Assembly: GCA_009801085.1 (NCBI GenBank)
Contig: VNWV01000054.1
Coordinates: 1 to 64,000 of the forward strand
Source of the DNA: Lasiodiplodia sp. COLG20
Lineage: Eukaryota > Ascomycota > Dothideomycetes > Botryosphaeriales > Botryosphaeriaceae
DNA: 64,000 nucleotides
Reading direction: 5' to 3'
Shown: positions 11,160-22,216 of the stretch, one piece after another
How positions within the stretch are numbered: the stretch's first letter is position 1
Layout: each line of letters starts with the position of its first letter
Translations under genes and position numbers: made by a program
Notes under the pieces: model-generated
What the model was told of the DNA's origin: nothing
The model's database searches: none
The model's input: the letters and a program-made list of their open reading frames with translations, nothing else

Positions 11160-12504
11160 TCAACGGCCCTTTTGCTCTCTAGATCTTGCGAGACCGTCAT
11201 ACATTGCCTTTTCCCAAGCTAGGATCAAATGGTTGACCTTTCGATCGCCCATTGGCAACAGTTGAGTACCAAACGCACCGCAAAGTCCCGCCTCGACATC
11301 GATGAACTGCCATGGTTATTAATCGTGGCCGAAGCCAATTGGTTGACGGTGACCACTTACCCAATAGAAATTCAACATGCCATACCAATTGGTCACACCT
11401 TTCTTCTTCCGGCCATCAGCGTCGTCGTCGGCAGCCATCAAGCCCGCGAAATTCCAATCGTATGTGATGGGTTTGGAAAAATCTCCCAATATGGATTCTG
11501 CCTTTGCAGTATCATGCAGTATGTCGTTCAAGGCTGCCTTGGCTGGTGCCGTAAGCTGCGGTTTGAACATCGCAGCCACAGTCTCCGACTTCAAGAGCAC
11601 ACCATCGTCGGTCAGCAGCGAGTAGAGAATCTTGATGAAATCATCCACAGGCGCATAAGCACCTTGTCCACCGAAGCATTCTTCAACCCCGTCATTGAGC
11701 GATGCGGTAGTGCTGGGCTCGACGCCGCCCTCATCGGCCCTCTGCACCGTTTCCACCATCCTGGCTTTGATTCCGGCATGTTGGTCGGGCCAGAAGGTGA
11801 TGCCGTGTATGCCAAGCGACTTCCAAATGTTGTTCCGCATGTAGTCATCGAGAGACGGCTCTCCCGACACGCGCTCGACAAGCTTTCCCACCCAGTCCAT
11901 AGCACCGCCGTAGCCGAAGCTCTCGCCAGGCTCGAATGCCAGCGGGTGGCTAAATCGTTTGGCTATGGTGCTCCAGAGGGACCTATCTCGCAGCTGATTC
12001 GCCATGTATCCTGCAGGCGCATCTGCGAAGCCTGGGTATGGCATGCCGATGCTATGTGTAAGGAGATATCTGAGCAACAATGGACTCTGTCGCGGCATGA
12101 CGACTGGTGCGCCAAGAGGCCCGGTAAGGACAGGCTGGGTAGCCAGTTCCGGAAGAAGCAACGAGACGTCCTGGTCTAGGCTGAGGGCACCACGCTCGAC
12201 AAGCTGGAGAGCCGCAACCGCAGTCATGATCTTCGTGGCGGAGATCAGAGCGAAGACGGACTGAGGACTCATTGGTTCTGGAGGAGCCTTGGAAGAGGAG
12301 CTGGCTCCAGCTGCCTTTGTGTACTTGAAAACACTTGCGGGATAAGACTTGTAAGTGGTTCTTTCCGGTTGTTACGATATCGGAGCTCATACCATCTCTG
12401 TCGATGGCCATGCATGCACACCCGGCAATGATTCCATCGCTGACAGCGGCTTCGATCAGTCGATCAGCTTCAACTGTGTCCATGTGAAATGTGTAGTCTT
12501 GCAT
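11160..12504 (-). CDS. Beta-lactamase/transpeptidase-like serine hydrolase
   Basis: Model complement(join(11160..11306,11361..12323,12376..12504)), 412 residues. The catalytic SxxK is SATK (residues 71-74) after MSPQSVFALI. The usual second motif is represented by FGYGGAMDW, with Tyr retained. The C-terminal exon adds FIDVEAGLCGAFGTQLLPMG, which fits the closing strands of class C-like hydrolases. Intron 1 (52 nt) was placed by requiring the frame to give YTKAAG, the segment normally found before the SxxK helix; an alternative donor 27 nt upstream would break the frame. Family members hydrolyse esters or amides or act on secondary metabolites. The absence of a signal peptide suggests an intracellular enzyme; the substrate is unknown. 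Confidence 0.85.
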
Positions 12505-14180
12505 TCTTAGCCCTGAGAGCTTGGCCGGTGAGTTTGACTTTCAAGCACGTCGCTCGGCGGATCGGCGGTGGGAACGTTGCTGTTAGAAATCAATGTCGGC
12601 CACGTCGTTAACTCCGTCCGATGCTAATCATTTAAAATGACTTGACAAAATTTCGTTACTACTCGCAATCCATAGCAGCGTTTGGCAGAAAAATCCAAAT
12701 ATGACTAAGAACCAGGCTGCATGGCTCGTTCGGCCTCAACGCCACTTCTTACCAACTGTTGTATTTGACAGCGTGTTAGTTTTGTGGTTCAGGCACTGGC
12801 GACATAATGCGGTGCGGCGGGCCCTCGGAAAAGAGAGCCTTTCTCGGAGACTTCGCGAAGATATCCTGCGATTCTTGCCGAGACACTAACGGGCACACAT
12901 ACCATAAGTAGGGCACAGAAATGAATGATATCCGAGCTTCACGTCATAATGAGCTCAAATTATCAGTTTAATAAGGCCACAGCTTTGTGGCATGCGATTA
13001 ATTGAGATCAGAGCGGATGTAATGGACCCAGGAAGAGGGTCAGAGTGGAGATGACAAGAGTCGCGAGGTGCGGGAATATCGGCCGCCGCAGCGGGGCCCA
13101 AGCTTCGCTGGCGCTGGCTAACATTACGTGACTCGTGGTACACTCTGGCCAACGCGTGGCTATTCAAAGCCTAGGTATGTCAGGGACTGACAGCACTCGA
13201 GAAGTGATTTTGAAGGGAGTGGTATGAGGGGTGCGTAAAGGACAGCTCTACTTTCACATTTTCTTTACTGTCTTACGTCTTGTTCCGCTGTTCTATTAGT
13301 ACGTTCGTTTACGCCTGTTTTAGATTGTTGGACAGGAGGAGGGGATGGCTTCTTCGTATATAGCGTGCTTGGCCTCGAACAAACCAGGGTTGTAATGTAG
13401 AGTAGCGTAGAGTAGCGTAGAGTAGCGTAGAGTAGCGTAGAGTAGCGTAGAGTAGCGTTCCTTGTCCCTATGGCCTGTGGAGGCCGACAGGGTGTATGAA
13501 TCATCACCATGTGGTGACACGATCATTCAGCAGATAGAACCCTTGTAGTCAGTTGCATAATTGTTCTTACCCTGTCCACACACATTCCCTGCCTAGCTAC
13601 GGCTGCTGTCCGCTGAACTGCTTTAGTATCCACCAATTTCAACAAAATAAGAGAAGATCCATAGGTTTATAGAGTATACTATCTAGTATAGTATGCGGTG
13701 TTTATAATATTAGAAATATTTTCGATACTCGTTCTAATCGTAAGCTCCACAAGGAGGAGGTATATTAAAGCTTAATAGGCTCTTCTTTGTCACAGATCAA
13801 GTCTTGTAGTCAGGCTCCTTTTTGCTTTCTACCTGGTTGGTGGCTTGTACTAGGACCTTACCTACTTGGTCAGGTGCATGTTCGAGGGTAACTATTATGT
13901 AGCTCTAAAAAAATAACGCGTAGATGAATTGCGGACGAAATAGTACTGCTAAAGAAACTGTTCGGCCGCAACATGGCCTGACCTTGTGAGGAATTATACA
14001 AGCTTGCTGATGTATCCATTTTATATCACATGAGTCTTGGAAGCAGCACGTGGTCTGCATGGTAGGGTGGATGGGGTATAGCGTAGGTGGGGGCGGTAAT
14101 CAGCACCAGCTGTTTTTCAGCCTCGCCAGAAACCACTACCTCAAAACTACAATGCTTCCCGGGCAACACTCGAAAACGAC
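12505..14180. other. Intergenic, AT-rich with a minisatellite
   Basis: About 1.7 kb with no supported gene. It holds the 10-bp minisatellite at 13397 and an AT-rich stretch at 13630-13780. The last 150 bp are the promoter side of the HET gene at 14181. Confidence 0.5.
13397..13457. repeat. 10-bp minisatellite, about six units
   Basis: Tandem direct repeat of GTAGAGTAGC, about six near-perfect consecutive units. Uniformity suggests recent expansion. It lies between genes and probably has no coding role. Confidence 0.95.
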
Positions 14181-16487
14181 ATGGATCACCTCATCAAACC
14201 ATCCCGGCCTGTCGGCGAGTTTCCTCGAATCAAGTATGTCTGCTCCACTGAGTACGACCGTGGAGATTTTTGTTCTTATCCGAGCCGTGTTGGCTGGTCC
14301 GACGAGGACGTCTTCGACCAAGGACGCTGGAACTCCCACATTTCCTCGGGGCGCAAGACCCTTGCGGAAATGCAAAACTTCCTCCAAAACTGGCTGTTCT
14401 TCGGAACTCTTCACTCCTTTTTTGGTGATGCCATCAGATGGAGCGATTATATCACCAAAGCCACCGATGGATCTTCGTACATCACCACAGGGAACCTGGT
14501 GAAGATTTCAGACAGTTTTGTGAAGCAGCAAAGGACCCATGGAGTTCACGTTGAGACAGCCTCTGCTCAATCCCGAGCCCTTATCACTGCCAATCGTGTA
14601 TACGACGCAATTTCCCACACGAAGAACAATGGCCTTGACGCGAACCTTGTTCTTTCTCTGGGGCTACTGCTTAACTTTCTATCCAGTCTGCATGAGTTTG
14701 TCTGCTCGTGGTCTCCTGCGACCTCGCACTTCGAAAGAGATATTTTCACCACTGCCCCCAGTGGTAATATTCCCCAACGTCTTAAAAGGATCCGCGGCGG
14801 CAGATGGGTGGCCCAATTTTTAGACAACATGCAGGTGATGCTCATGGAGTCCGGCTGGTGCCCTTTCCAAGTTTCTCGGGATTACGGAGGCTGGAACGTT
14901 GAATTACTCTCATTCCTCCTGCTCTTGGGCCCCCCAGATCCCAAGGCTCACGACAACTGTGATCTTTTGGAGTGCTCCGCATACCAAACTGACACAGGTC
15001 GCTACGTCCATTCTCACGCCCGTCGTGGATGCCAATGCAACCACGTACTCGGAGACTCTACCCAGATGTGTGCCATTCTAAAGGCTGGCCGAATTCTGGT
15101 GATTCGGATCGACAGCCTACAGGAGGGCGCCCCCCTTGTTGTTGATGCGGCAACAGCAGACACTCCGTTTGTTGCCATATCTCACGTTTGGTCTGACGGC
15201 CTTGGGAATCCTGGGCAAAATTCGATTGCATTATGCCAACTCCGAAGAATCTGCAGGATAGTCAGCATGCTCCCTACGCAGCCGGCCGCAATTTGGCTAG
15301 ACACCCTGTGCTGTCCCGTCACACCACTGCCCATGAGGAAGCTGGCCATTCAGATGATGAGAAAGACGTATGAAGATGCAGATGGAGTTGTTGTACTAGA
15401 TTCACGCTTAACACCGATAAGCATGAAAAAGCTGTCCACGATCGAGATTGTTGTCCGAATCATGACTTCGGCTTGGACCAAAAGACTCTGGACCTGGCAA
15501 GAAGGCGCCCTTGCAAAGACATTGTACTTTGCATTCCGCGATCAGCTCTTTCGCTTCGACGAGTTGAAAAATGCCTTCTTGGACATACAGCCTGATAGTT
15601 GGGCACTGCAAAGCAACCGATACCAGTACGAAAACGACCTCTTCACGTTCAACACATGTCTTTCCACGCCAACCGTACCGAACCTGCGCAATATTGTATT
15701 CGGTCTATCCGGTCGCAAAACGAGTGTTGCAACGGACGAAGCTCTCTGTCTTGCCTCAATAGCCAACGTGAGTCTGGAGAGGATTCTGGAGAAAAGACCG
15801 GAAGACCGGATGATGGGCTTCTGGGAGGTCTATCCGGAAATACCGACCTGTGTGATTTTCTGGGAGGTGCCCCGCCTCGAGCAGCCTGGCTTCCGTTGGG
15901 CGCCCAGAACTCTTTTAGGGGCTAGCGATTCCATATCCGAGTGGGACCCGGACACAAATGGCTCGGTTTCCAGCAGCGGTCTCTTGGTGGAGTGCCCCGG
16001 AGCTCTGCTGTTAAACGCCGGTGACCACAGAGTGAATGGTGGTTTCTGGGTCAGAGATAAAGCCGGACGATGCCCCTTTTTTGTCTTTAAAGGGTTGTTG
16101 CATGAAGCCAGCATTCATGAGTATAGAATTCCTTTTGAGCGGCCTTTGGAAACGGATCCATATACCCACGCGGCTATACTTTTTGATCGTAGCTTGGACG
16201 AAACAGATTACGATGGGCAGCTCCACTCGGATAGTGTACGTGTCCGAGTTACACTTGCGTATGTATACCGCACTGAAGATGGGGTCATATACGCCAGATG
16301 CAGCAATAGCGGGATCATGGTCAACAGTGCAACGGCATTGTACTCTGGCATTCCGGCAGTGGACACCCTTGAAGGTATCACAGATACTTCTACAGATGGA
16401 AGCACACGAAATATCCTGATTGGCGATGCCTACCGCGCCATTGAGTGGAAAGTCCTCCCGGACAATCAACGATGGTGTATCGACTGA
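14181..16487 (+). CDS. HET-domain protein (HET-A)
   Basis: Single exon, 768 residues, from ATG 14181. The HET domain is divergent but readable: FVAISHVWSDGLGN (about residue 330), IWLDTLCC (about 371) and RLWTWQEGALAK (about 436), the three conserved blocks of the family. The first 300 residues form a leader region that resembles that of the HET gene at 35863-38752 (both begin MDHL and contain a WLFFG segment), so the two are probably paralogues. About 300 residues after the domain lack recognisable motifs and no membrane segment is evident. HET domains are TIR-related modules that trigger cell death after non-self recognition in filamentous ascomycetes. No partner is visible except the neighbouring Cys/His-repeat gene on the opposite strand. 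Confidence 0.9.
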   Translation: MDHLIKPSRPVGEFPRIKYVCSTEYDRGDFCSYPSRVGWSDEDVFDQGRWNSHISSGRKTLAEMQNFLQNWLFFGTLHSFFGDAIRWSDYITKATDGSSYITTGNLVKISDSFVKQQRTHGVHVETASAQSRALITANRVYDAISHTKNNGLDANLVLSLGLLLNFLSSLHEFVCSWSPATSHFERDIFTTAPSGNIPQRLKRIRGGRWVAQFLDNMQVMLMESGWCPFQVSRDYGGWNVELLSFLLLLGPPDPKAHDNCDLLECSAYQTDTGRYVHSHARRGCQCNHVLGDSTQMCAILKAGRILVIRIDSLQEGAPLVVDAATADTPFVAISHVWSDGLGNPGQNSIALCQLRRICRIVSMLPTQPAAIWLDTLCCPVTPLPMRKLAIQMMRKTYEDADGVVVLDSRLTPISMKKLSTIEIVVRIMTSAWTKRLWTWQEGALAKTLYFAFRDQLFRFDELKNAFLDIQPDSWALQSNRYQYENDLFTFNTCLSTPTVPNLRNIVFGLSGRKTSVATDEALCLASIANVSLERILEKRPEDRMMGFWEVYPEIPTCVIFWEVPRLEQPGFRWAPRTLLGASDSISEWDPDTNGSVSSSGLLVECPGALLLNAGDHRVNGGFWVRDKAGRCPFFVFKGLLHEASIHEYRIPFERPLETDPYTHAAILFDRSLDETDYDGQLHSDSVRVRVTLAYVYRTEDGVIYARCSNSGIMVNSATALYSGIPAVDTLEGITDTSTDGSTRNILIGDAYRAIEWKVLPDNQRWCID

Positions 16488-16880
16488 AGTCGTAGCTTTT
16501 CAATTCATACGACAGCAACCTTCATGCTTGCATCTCCATGCCTCTTGGATAGTGGTAGTTTACGGGGTAACAGCAATAGTAGTCTAATTGAAGATCATTT
16601 TCTCTGATTGACTACCCTTCTGATTCAACAAAGGGCTGAAAACTGGCCCTGAGAGGAATTTATTGCCGTTGACCACGAGTTATTGGTTGAGAATGGCTCA
16701 CGTTACAGTCATCACCATCCAGGGGAATACTTGAACAGGGCAATCAACAGAGTCACTGATATTGTTTGGAAGGGAAATTGTGATTGAGAGGAAGTAAAAG
16801 AATCAAGGTTCTGACCAAAGGTATGTTACCCATCCACTCCAGCGCCCGTAGTAAGAAGCGCCAGTCGACCAAACTCAACC
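16488..16880. other. Convergent 3' flanks
   Basis: About 390 bp between the ends of two convergent genes; nothing supported. Confidence 0.5.
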
Positions 16881-17744
16881 TCAGCCAGACTTCTTACATG
16901 TGTGGTCTTTGCAATACTCCCCATCCGAAACCTGCTCGTTTATGCACTCAGACTCTTTGCACTTGTGCTCCTCACATGCTCTGGTACCTTCGACCCTTTT
17001 ATTGAGGCATAGATCATGGACATCGGGACCGTACCAGTTGCAGGCGTGATCGTAGCAGTACTCCGTCCACGACCATACCGTTTCCTCCTCACAATCCGAG
17101 TCCAGACATATATGGCAGCTACAGTACCAGTGGCCCTCTCTTTCATCCCTGCAACCGTCCGAAGACTGACAAATGTGTCCTTCGCAGAAACCAACATAGA
17201 CTCTCGCTACATGTACATGGCAATTTTTCGACTTTGACTGGCATTTGTGGCTAGCACAGTATGTGAAAACTGTACTTCTTGTATGGCATCCCGGCGTCTT
17301 GCACTCATGTTCCTCGCAGAAACCACCGGCTATTGTGGCTTCTTTGGTGCAGACTAAATTGGCACGACAGGAATGATCCACACAGAAGAGGTCGCCCTTG
17401 TTAAGGAAGCGTATCAGCTTGTAGCAGGAGTCTTTGGCGCAGGTATGGCGTTCGCAATATCTGCTTTCACCGGATGCTTGCTTTGGATTGCCACATCTTG
17501 AACAATCGCAAATTCTGCCGGTGTGCTCGTTGCAAAAGTCCTCTCTGGGCAGCGCCAAGTTGGTACAGATCCAGTCCCTGCATGTGTGCTTGTCGCAGTA
17601 TCTTGCGTTTTCTCCGAAGTCCCTCTCCCTTCCACATTCTTCGAACTGACATGTGTGGTCGTCGCAGTACTCTCCCCGTGGTCTCTTCGCTAAAGGCTTC
17701 TCACAATCCTCGAGCCAGCATTGTGGTGGCACCTCACGTACCAT
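16881..17744 (-). CDS. Cys/His-rich repeat protein, about 12 units
   Basis: 287 residues, no intron needed within the frame. Almost the whole protein is a string of about twelve units of 20-27 residues with the pattern C-x(3-4)-C-x(9-16)-(Y/F)C-x2-H-x-C, for example YCDDHTC, YCDKHTC, YCERHTC and YCKDHTC. The regular Cys and His spacing suggests a chain of small zinc-binding folds. I do not recognise a named family; the units only loosely recall the CxxHGG-type repeats of some plant and oomycete proteins. There is no signal peptide at this start. Just upstream of the ATG lies an acceptor-like CTTTGCAG (minus strand), so a 5' exon may exist. It converges on HET-A. Function is unknown; binding of nucleic acid or protein is conceivable. 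Confidence 0.75.
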   Translation of the reverse strand: MVREVPPQCWLEDCEKPLAKRPRGEYCDDHTCQFEECGRERDFGENARYCDKHTCRDWICTNLALPREDFCNEHTGRICDCSRCGNPKQASGESRYCERHTCAKDSCYKLIRFLNKGDLFCVDHSCRANLVCTKEATIAGGFCEEHECKTPGCHTRSTVFTYCASHKCQSKSKNCHVHVARVYVGFCEGHICQSSDGCRDEREGHWYCSCHICLDSDCEEETVWSWTEYCYDHACNWYGPDVHDLCLNKRVEGTRACEEHKCKESECINEQVSDGEYCKDHTCKKSG

Positions 17745-18416
17745 TGTGTTGGCTGCAAAGGTAATACAAGCTCTCGGTATGGAAAGTAATGTGGCTTTGT
17801 GGAACGATCACAGTAGTAAAGGTGAGGAAAACGAAAGGCCGTTGATCAGTGAAGCGGCGGGTGGTGCTAATATATCACTACCGAACAAGCCGAACCAATC
17901 CAATCTAGAAGAAACAACAATGGAGCAAACTAGCCAAACGGAGCAGGCAATCGGCAAGCTGTTGGTTTTATAGCAAAGCAAACCTGACGGACTGCATGTG
18001 AGAAGGCCTTAACCGGGAAACGCGGTACAGAAGGACGTGAGGCTGAATTGGCAAGGAGCTTTCAGATTCTTATTTGTCACGTATTACAGTTGCTTAGGGA
18101 TGACCAAACCGCAGCTCCATAAGCCCAGCCGTGGCCTGCACGGATAACATGCAGGTGACTTTGTAATTTTAATAGACAACATGTGCCTCATGACTCTAAT
18201 TGGCTGACGGTCAACCCAAGCAGCTCAGAAAAGTAGCAAATGTAAAACTGGCTGAATCAACCATGAATAGCAGCTGAAGCACAGTTTTCGTCCAATTGAG
18301 ATGTGGAGAGGGCCTTATTTAGCGTTTGAATAGACCGAAATATTTTTTCCATACCCACGCTCCAGTCTCCACTCACGTAAAAGCATCATCTCATCATCCC
18401 CTCTGATAACCTCCGT
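17745..18416. other. Intergenic, no supported gene
   Basis: Upstream side of the Cys/His-repeat gene and 3' flank of the amidohydrolase gene. A plus-strand frame up to 17973 is antisense to the repeat gene for part of its length and has no domain. Confidence 0.45.
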
Positions 18417-19583
18417 TCACAAATCCAACTTCAATATCCGCGCAGCATTGCCGCCCAAGACGGCTTCGGCGGCCGATTCGTCTCCGTCAAATGCCTGTTT
18501 GATGGCAGAATAGTTTGTCTTCACGCTCAACCACTCCGTTTCCTCCCCGTCAAGCGGCGGGAAGAAGGGATGATCGGTACCTGTTTTCCCCATCATCAGC
18601 ACCTTTCGTTCAGAAAAAAAAAACGGGACGAGCAAGCAAAACAACTCACCAAACATAATCCTATCCTTCCCACTCGCCTCGACCGCCGCCCTCAACCCCA
18701 CCTCCGAATACACCACGGCATCCAAATAGATATTCTTCTTCAAAACCTCCCACAAACTCCTCATCCTCTCCACCCTCCCCTCCTTCTTCAAATGCCCATC
18801 ATGCGCCACACAACTCTCAATCCTGCCCGCAAGAAACGGCAACGTCCCCCCCGAATGCGCCAGCAACACCTCCAACCCCTCATGCCTCTCCCACACGCCC
18901 GCAAGCAGCATCCGCGCCACCGCAATCGTCGTCTCGACCGGAAACCCGATGGCCAGCGGCAACACGTGCCCGTACTCGCCCGCCAGCGGCCCGTACACGT
19001 TGCCCGGCAGCCCGTAGTGCGGGTGCAGGAACACGATCAACCGCGCCTGCTCCAGCGCCGCCCAGACGGGTTCGAGCAACGGGTCGTCGAGTCCGCGGCC
19101 CAGGCCGGACGTCCCCATGATGACGCCGCGGCAGTGCGGGACGGCGGGGGACGCTAGCCGCGCGATCTCGGCGGCGACGGCGCCGGCGGATGCGGAGAGC
19201 GGGAGCGTGGCGAAGTGGAAGAGGCGGCGCGGGTGCGCGGCGCAGAGGGCGTCGATCTCGTCGTTGATGGCGGAGGCGGCGGAGGCGGCGTCGTCGGGTG
19301 AGAGGAAGTCGAGCCACGGGTTCGCGAGCGAGATGACGGAGGCGGCGATGCCGTGCGCGTCCATGAAGGCGAGTTTGTGGGCGATGGATGAGTATTCGGG
19401 GCCGATGGGGCGGCCGCGCGCGGTGCCCGGCGCGGTGGGGGCGTCTTCGCCGGGGAGGATGATGAGGCGCGCCGAGTCCGGGGCGTCGGGGAAGTTGCGG
19501 ATGTAGGGGACGGTGGTGCGGGAGCGGAGGAGGGAGAAGTAGGAGGGGGGGTAGACGTGCGTGTGGACGTCGACGGTTGGCAT
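18417..19583 (-). CDS. Amidohydrolase of the ACMSD family
   Basis: Model complement(join(18417..18580,18650..19583)), 365 residues. Metal ligands and catalytic residues of the aminocarboxymuconate-semialdehyde decarboxylase type are visible: VDVHTHVYP (His7, His9), FLHPHYG, LLAHSGGTLPF, and GTDHPFFPP near the C-terminus. The 69-nt intron splits the FG|TDHPFF block and must be removed to recover the conserved Asp. The reaction of this family is metal-dependent decarboxylation or hydrolysis of small aromatic-derived acids. It is divergently arranged, about 660 bp from a 2-oxoglutarate oxygenase, which suggests shared regulation in a small catabolic pathway. Substrate is not deducible. Strong GC bias at third positions suggests a long-resident gene. 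Confidence 0.88.
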   Translation of the reverse strand: MPTVDVHTHVYPPSYFSLLRSRTTVPYIRNFPDAPDSARLIILPGEDAPTAPGTARGRPIGPEYSSIAHKLAFMDAHGIAASVISLANPWLDFLSPDDAASAASAINDEIDALCAAHPRRLFHFATLPLSASAGAVAAEIARLASPAVPHCRGVIMGTSGLGRGLDDPLLEPVWAALEQARLIVFLHPHYGLPGNVYGPLAGEYGHVLPLAIGFPVETTIAVARMLLAGVWERHEGLEVLLAHSGGTLPFLAGRIESCVAHDGHLKKEGRVERMRSLWEVLKKNIYLDAVVYSEVGLRAAVEASGKDRIMFGELFCLLVPFFFSERKVLMMGKTGTDHPFFPPLDGEETEWLSVKTNYSAIKQAFDGDESAAEAVLGGNAARILKLDL

Positions 19584-20241
19584 GGTGGTGTTGGGGGATG
19601 CCTCGTTTCCTTTCCTTGCTCTTTAGTCCGTCAGATTGTGGTGGCGCTGATGTGTTTCTGGCAAAAGGAGAGTTGGTTTAGGAAGTGAAGTTGGAGTGGA
19701 AGAAAAGAAAGCAAAGCGTGAAGTCAGCGGTCGATCGTGTAACTCAAAGAGGAAGGAGAGTCTGGGCGGGGCAACACTTTCAAGCCTCCTATCGGCATCG
19801 ACAAAAGAGAGCCGCAACAGGGATGTGGCCGTCGGCGCGAGTTCCTCCCACTCTTTGAAGAGCAGGATGAATGGGTTGTCGTACCTGCATGCAGTTACCC
19901 CTCCTGTGTTCTCCGCGATAAGCCCCGCATCCTTATCGCCCACCATCCTCCCCGTTTCGGATCCTCCGCGGCGGTCGCCGATGGTTCCTGTCATCAACCT
20001 CGACCATATCGAAACGATGCTCTTGACGCGGCGTGCATATCTCCTGATACGACCGCACCAGCGCCATCGCTGTGCCGCGTCTGGGCTTGTGAGATACCAG
20101 ATCTCACGACGCTCATATAGCCCGCGTTGTATCTCCGTAGCCGATCATCTCACCTCTGCGAATCTCAAAGTTTCTCAACCGGACCTTTTCACTCCGGTCA
20201 GAAGAACATTTCCAGAAATCTCCAGAAAGCCCTACTCCACC
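19584..20241. other. Divergent promoter region
   Basis: About 660 bp between the amidohydrolase and oxygenase start codons. Long frames here are uninterrupted by chance in GC-rich sequence and carry no domain. It probably holds both promoters. Confidence 0.45.
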
Positions 20242-21519
20242 ATGGCCCCCATCCAAGTCGACTCCGCCGTCGAAAAGGACGACCTCTTTATTCCTGTACG
20301 TGACCTTCTCCAATTTAACATCACAATCTCCAAACAACCAAAGAAAAGAAAAAGAAAAAAAAAAAGAAAGAGAAAAATGAGAAGAATCACCCCAGAAAAC
20401 AACAAAAGCATACTCACACCCCCACCCAGCTCATCGACTTCTCCCAATACACCTCGGGCACGCCCCAAGAGCGCCTCAACGCCGCCGCCGCCCTCCTCTC
20501 CGGCTTCCAACGCGCCGGCTTCGTCTACCTCAAAAACCACGGCATCGCCCCCTCCACCATCCGCTCCGTCTTCTCCCACTCAGCGCAGTTCTTCACCCGT
20601 CCGCAGAACCAAAAAGACGAGCTAGCCTGGTACTCCCCGCGCGCCAACCGCGGCTACGTCGCGCACGGCCGCGAGAAAGTCACGCGCGCCGACTTCGCCG
20701 GCGACGTCGAGGCGCTCCGACAAACCGTGCCGGATCTGAAGGAGAGTCTTGAGATAGGGAGGGAGGGAGAGGAAGGGTGTCCGAATATGTGGCCGGATCG
20801 GTTTGGGGATGAGGAGGGGAGGCGGTTCAGGGAGGTGATGGAGGGGTTTCATGGGAGGTGTAAGGAGTTGCATCGGGAGGTGATGAGGGCGATTGCGTTG
20901 GGGATGGGGTTGGAGGAGGGGTGGTTTGATGGGTTTACGGGGAGGGGCGATAATACGCTTAGGTTGTTGCATTATCCGGCGGTGGAGAGGAGCGTGTTTA
21001 AGAGGAGTGATGGGCAGGTGCAGGTGAGGGCGGGGGAGCATTCGGATTATGGTAGGTGGTTGCGGGTGGTTCTCACTTACCCGGTGGGAGTTCAGGAAGC
21101 GTGCATGGCTGACTGTTGATGCACCAGGCTCCTTGACCCTCCTCTTCCAGGACGACCGCGGCGGCCTGCAAGTCCTGTCGCCTAAGGGCACCTTCGTCGA
21201 CGCCACGCCCATCCCGGACACCATTGTCGTTAACGCTGGCGACCTGCTCGAGCGCTGGGCCAACGACACTATCAAGAGCACCAAGCACCGCGTCGTGGAG
21301 CCGCCGCCCAAGCCTGGCCAGGAGGGGCTTGATAAGTACCCCGCCCGCTACAGCGTCGCGTATTTCTGCAACCCGGATTTCGACAAGGTTATCGAGGCCA
21401 TTCCGGGCACGTACGAGGAAGGGAAGCAGAAGTACCCGAGCGTATTGAGTGGTGATTATCTGGCTAAGAGACTGAGCGAGACGTACGGAGATTTGGACAA
21501 GTACGAGCTGAAAAAGTAG
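20242..21519 (+). CDS. 2-oxoglutarate/Fe(II)-dependent oxygenase
   Basis: Model join(20242..20295,20430..21051,21128..21519), 355 residues. The isopenicillin N synthase-like fold is shown by LIDFSQYTSG at the N-terminus, GFVYLKNHGI, the facial triad HSD in GEHSDYG (about 222-224) with the distal His in KHRVV (about 279), and the 2-oxoglutarate-binding RYSVAYF. The start was chosen because exon 1 (18 codons) joins in phase to the conserved strand. Intron 1 is longer than usual (134 nt) and purine-rich. Substrate is unknown; related fungal enzymes act in nucleobase, flavonoid or secondary metabolism. The divergent amidohydrolase neighbour supports a catabolic pair. Confidence 0.88.
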
Positions 21520-22135
21520 AAAGAATTGAGGAGAGAAGAAACGGTGGGAATAAGAATACCCAGATTAAAAAAAAAAAAAAGAAGAAGAAGAAGAAGTCCA
21601 CTGCATGAATTGAAAAAGGGTATGAATGAATATCTTGTACAGCGTGGAGAAAACACACCATCTGCGGCATTGTGTAAAATCCATTTCGTAAAGAGATCCA
21701 ACAAAAACGATACAAATGAGGAGCCAAACAAGACCAAGGATGAGGGTCATAGATTTTCATATGTGACGCTTGTTCATTTGAATGGCTGTTTCGTAATTGA
21801 GAGCTTGCCTATTTGGCAGTGGTTCAAAATAGGGAGGAAGAATTCTGTATCCATCAGAATCCACTCTCTCGTCAGGGCTGGGCATGGCTCAGATCGAAAC
21901 ACCCAACCCAACGGATATTCTCACAGAGCAGTCTGCACCCCACACACTGAGCATCACAGTATACGCTAATACAGCATCAACCAAGGCGAGCTCAAGTGGG
22001 AGAGAGCTAGTGTTAAAGTTTAAGCTTGAAACAATTCTTCAAATTGGTATGGAATCTTCAGCCGGCGGTGGTCTTCTGGTAAAATTTGATCATATTGTAA
22101 CAATGTTGAATTGACTTCATCAACTGCCTGATATC
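21520..22135. other. Intergenic, low-complexity start
   Basis: Starts with an A-rich tract and GAA repeats (21568-21596), then unremarkable sequence up to the tRNA. No gene supported. Confidence 0.5.
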
Positions 22136-22216
22136 GGCGCTGTGGCGGAGTGGTTAACGCGACAGACTAGAAATCTGTTTCCTTCGGGAGCGCAAGTTCG
22201 AATCTTGCCGGCGTCG
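22136..22216 (+). tRNA. tRNA-Ser (AGA)
   Basis: 81 nt cloverleaf with long variable arm. The acceptor stem GGCGCTG pairs with CGGCGTC (with G-T wobbles), the D-arm carries GAGTGGTTAA, the anticodon stem CAGA/TCTG encloses the loop CTAGAAA (anticodon AGA), the variable stem is CCTTCGGGAG-like, and the T-arm is GCAAG-TTCGAAT-CTTGC. There is no intron. A-box and B-box promoter elements are internal. The discriminator is G. Confidence 0.95.

Noticed and set aside
11229..12179. 316-codon plus-strand frame
   Set aside because: Antisense to the beta-lactamase-fold gene, which has clear catalytic motifs on the minus strand.
19696..20625. 309-codon plus-strand frame covering the oxygenase promoter and first exon
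   Set aside because: Runs through intron 1 of the oxygenase in another frame and lacks any domain.
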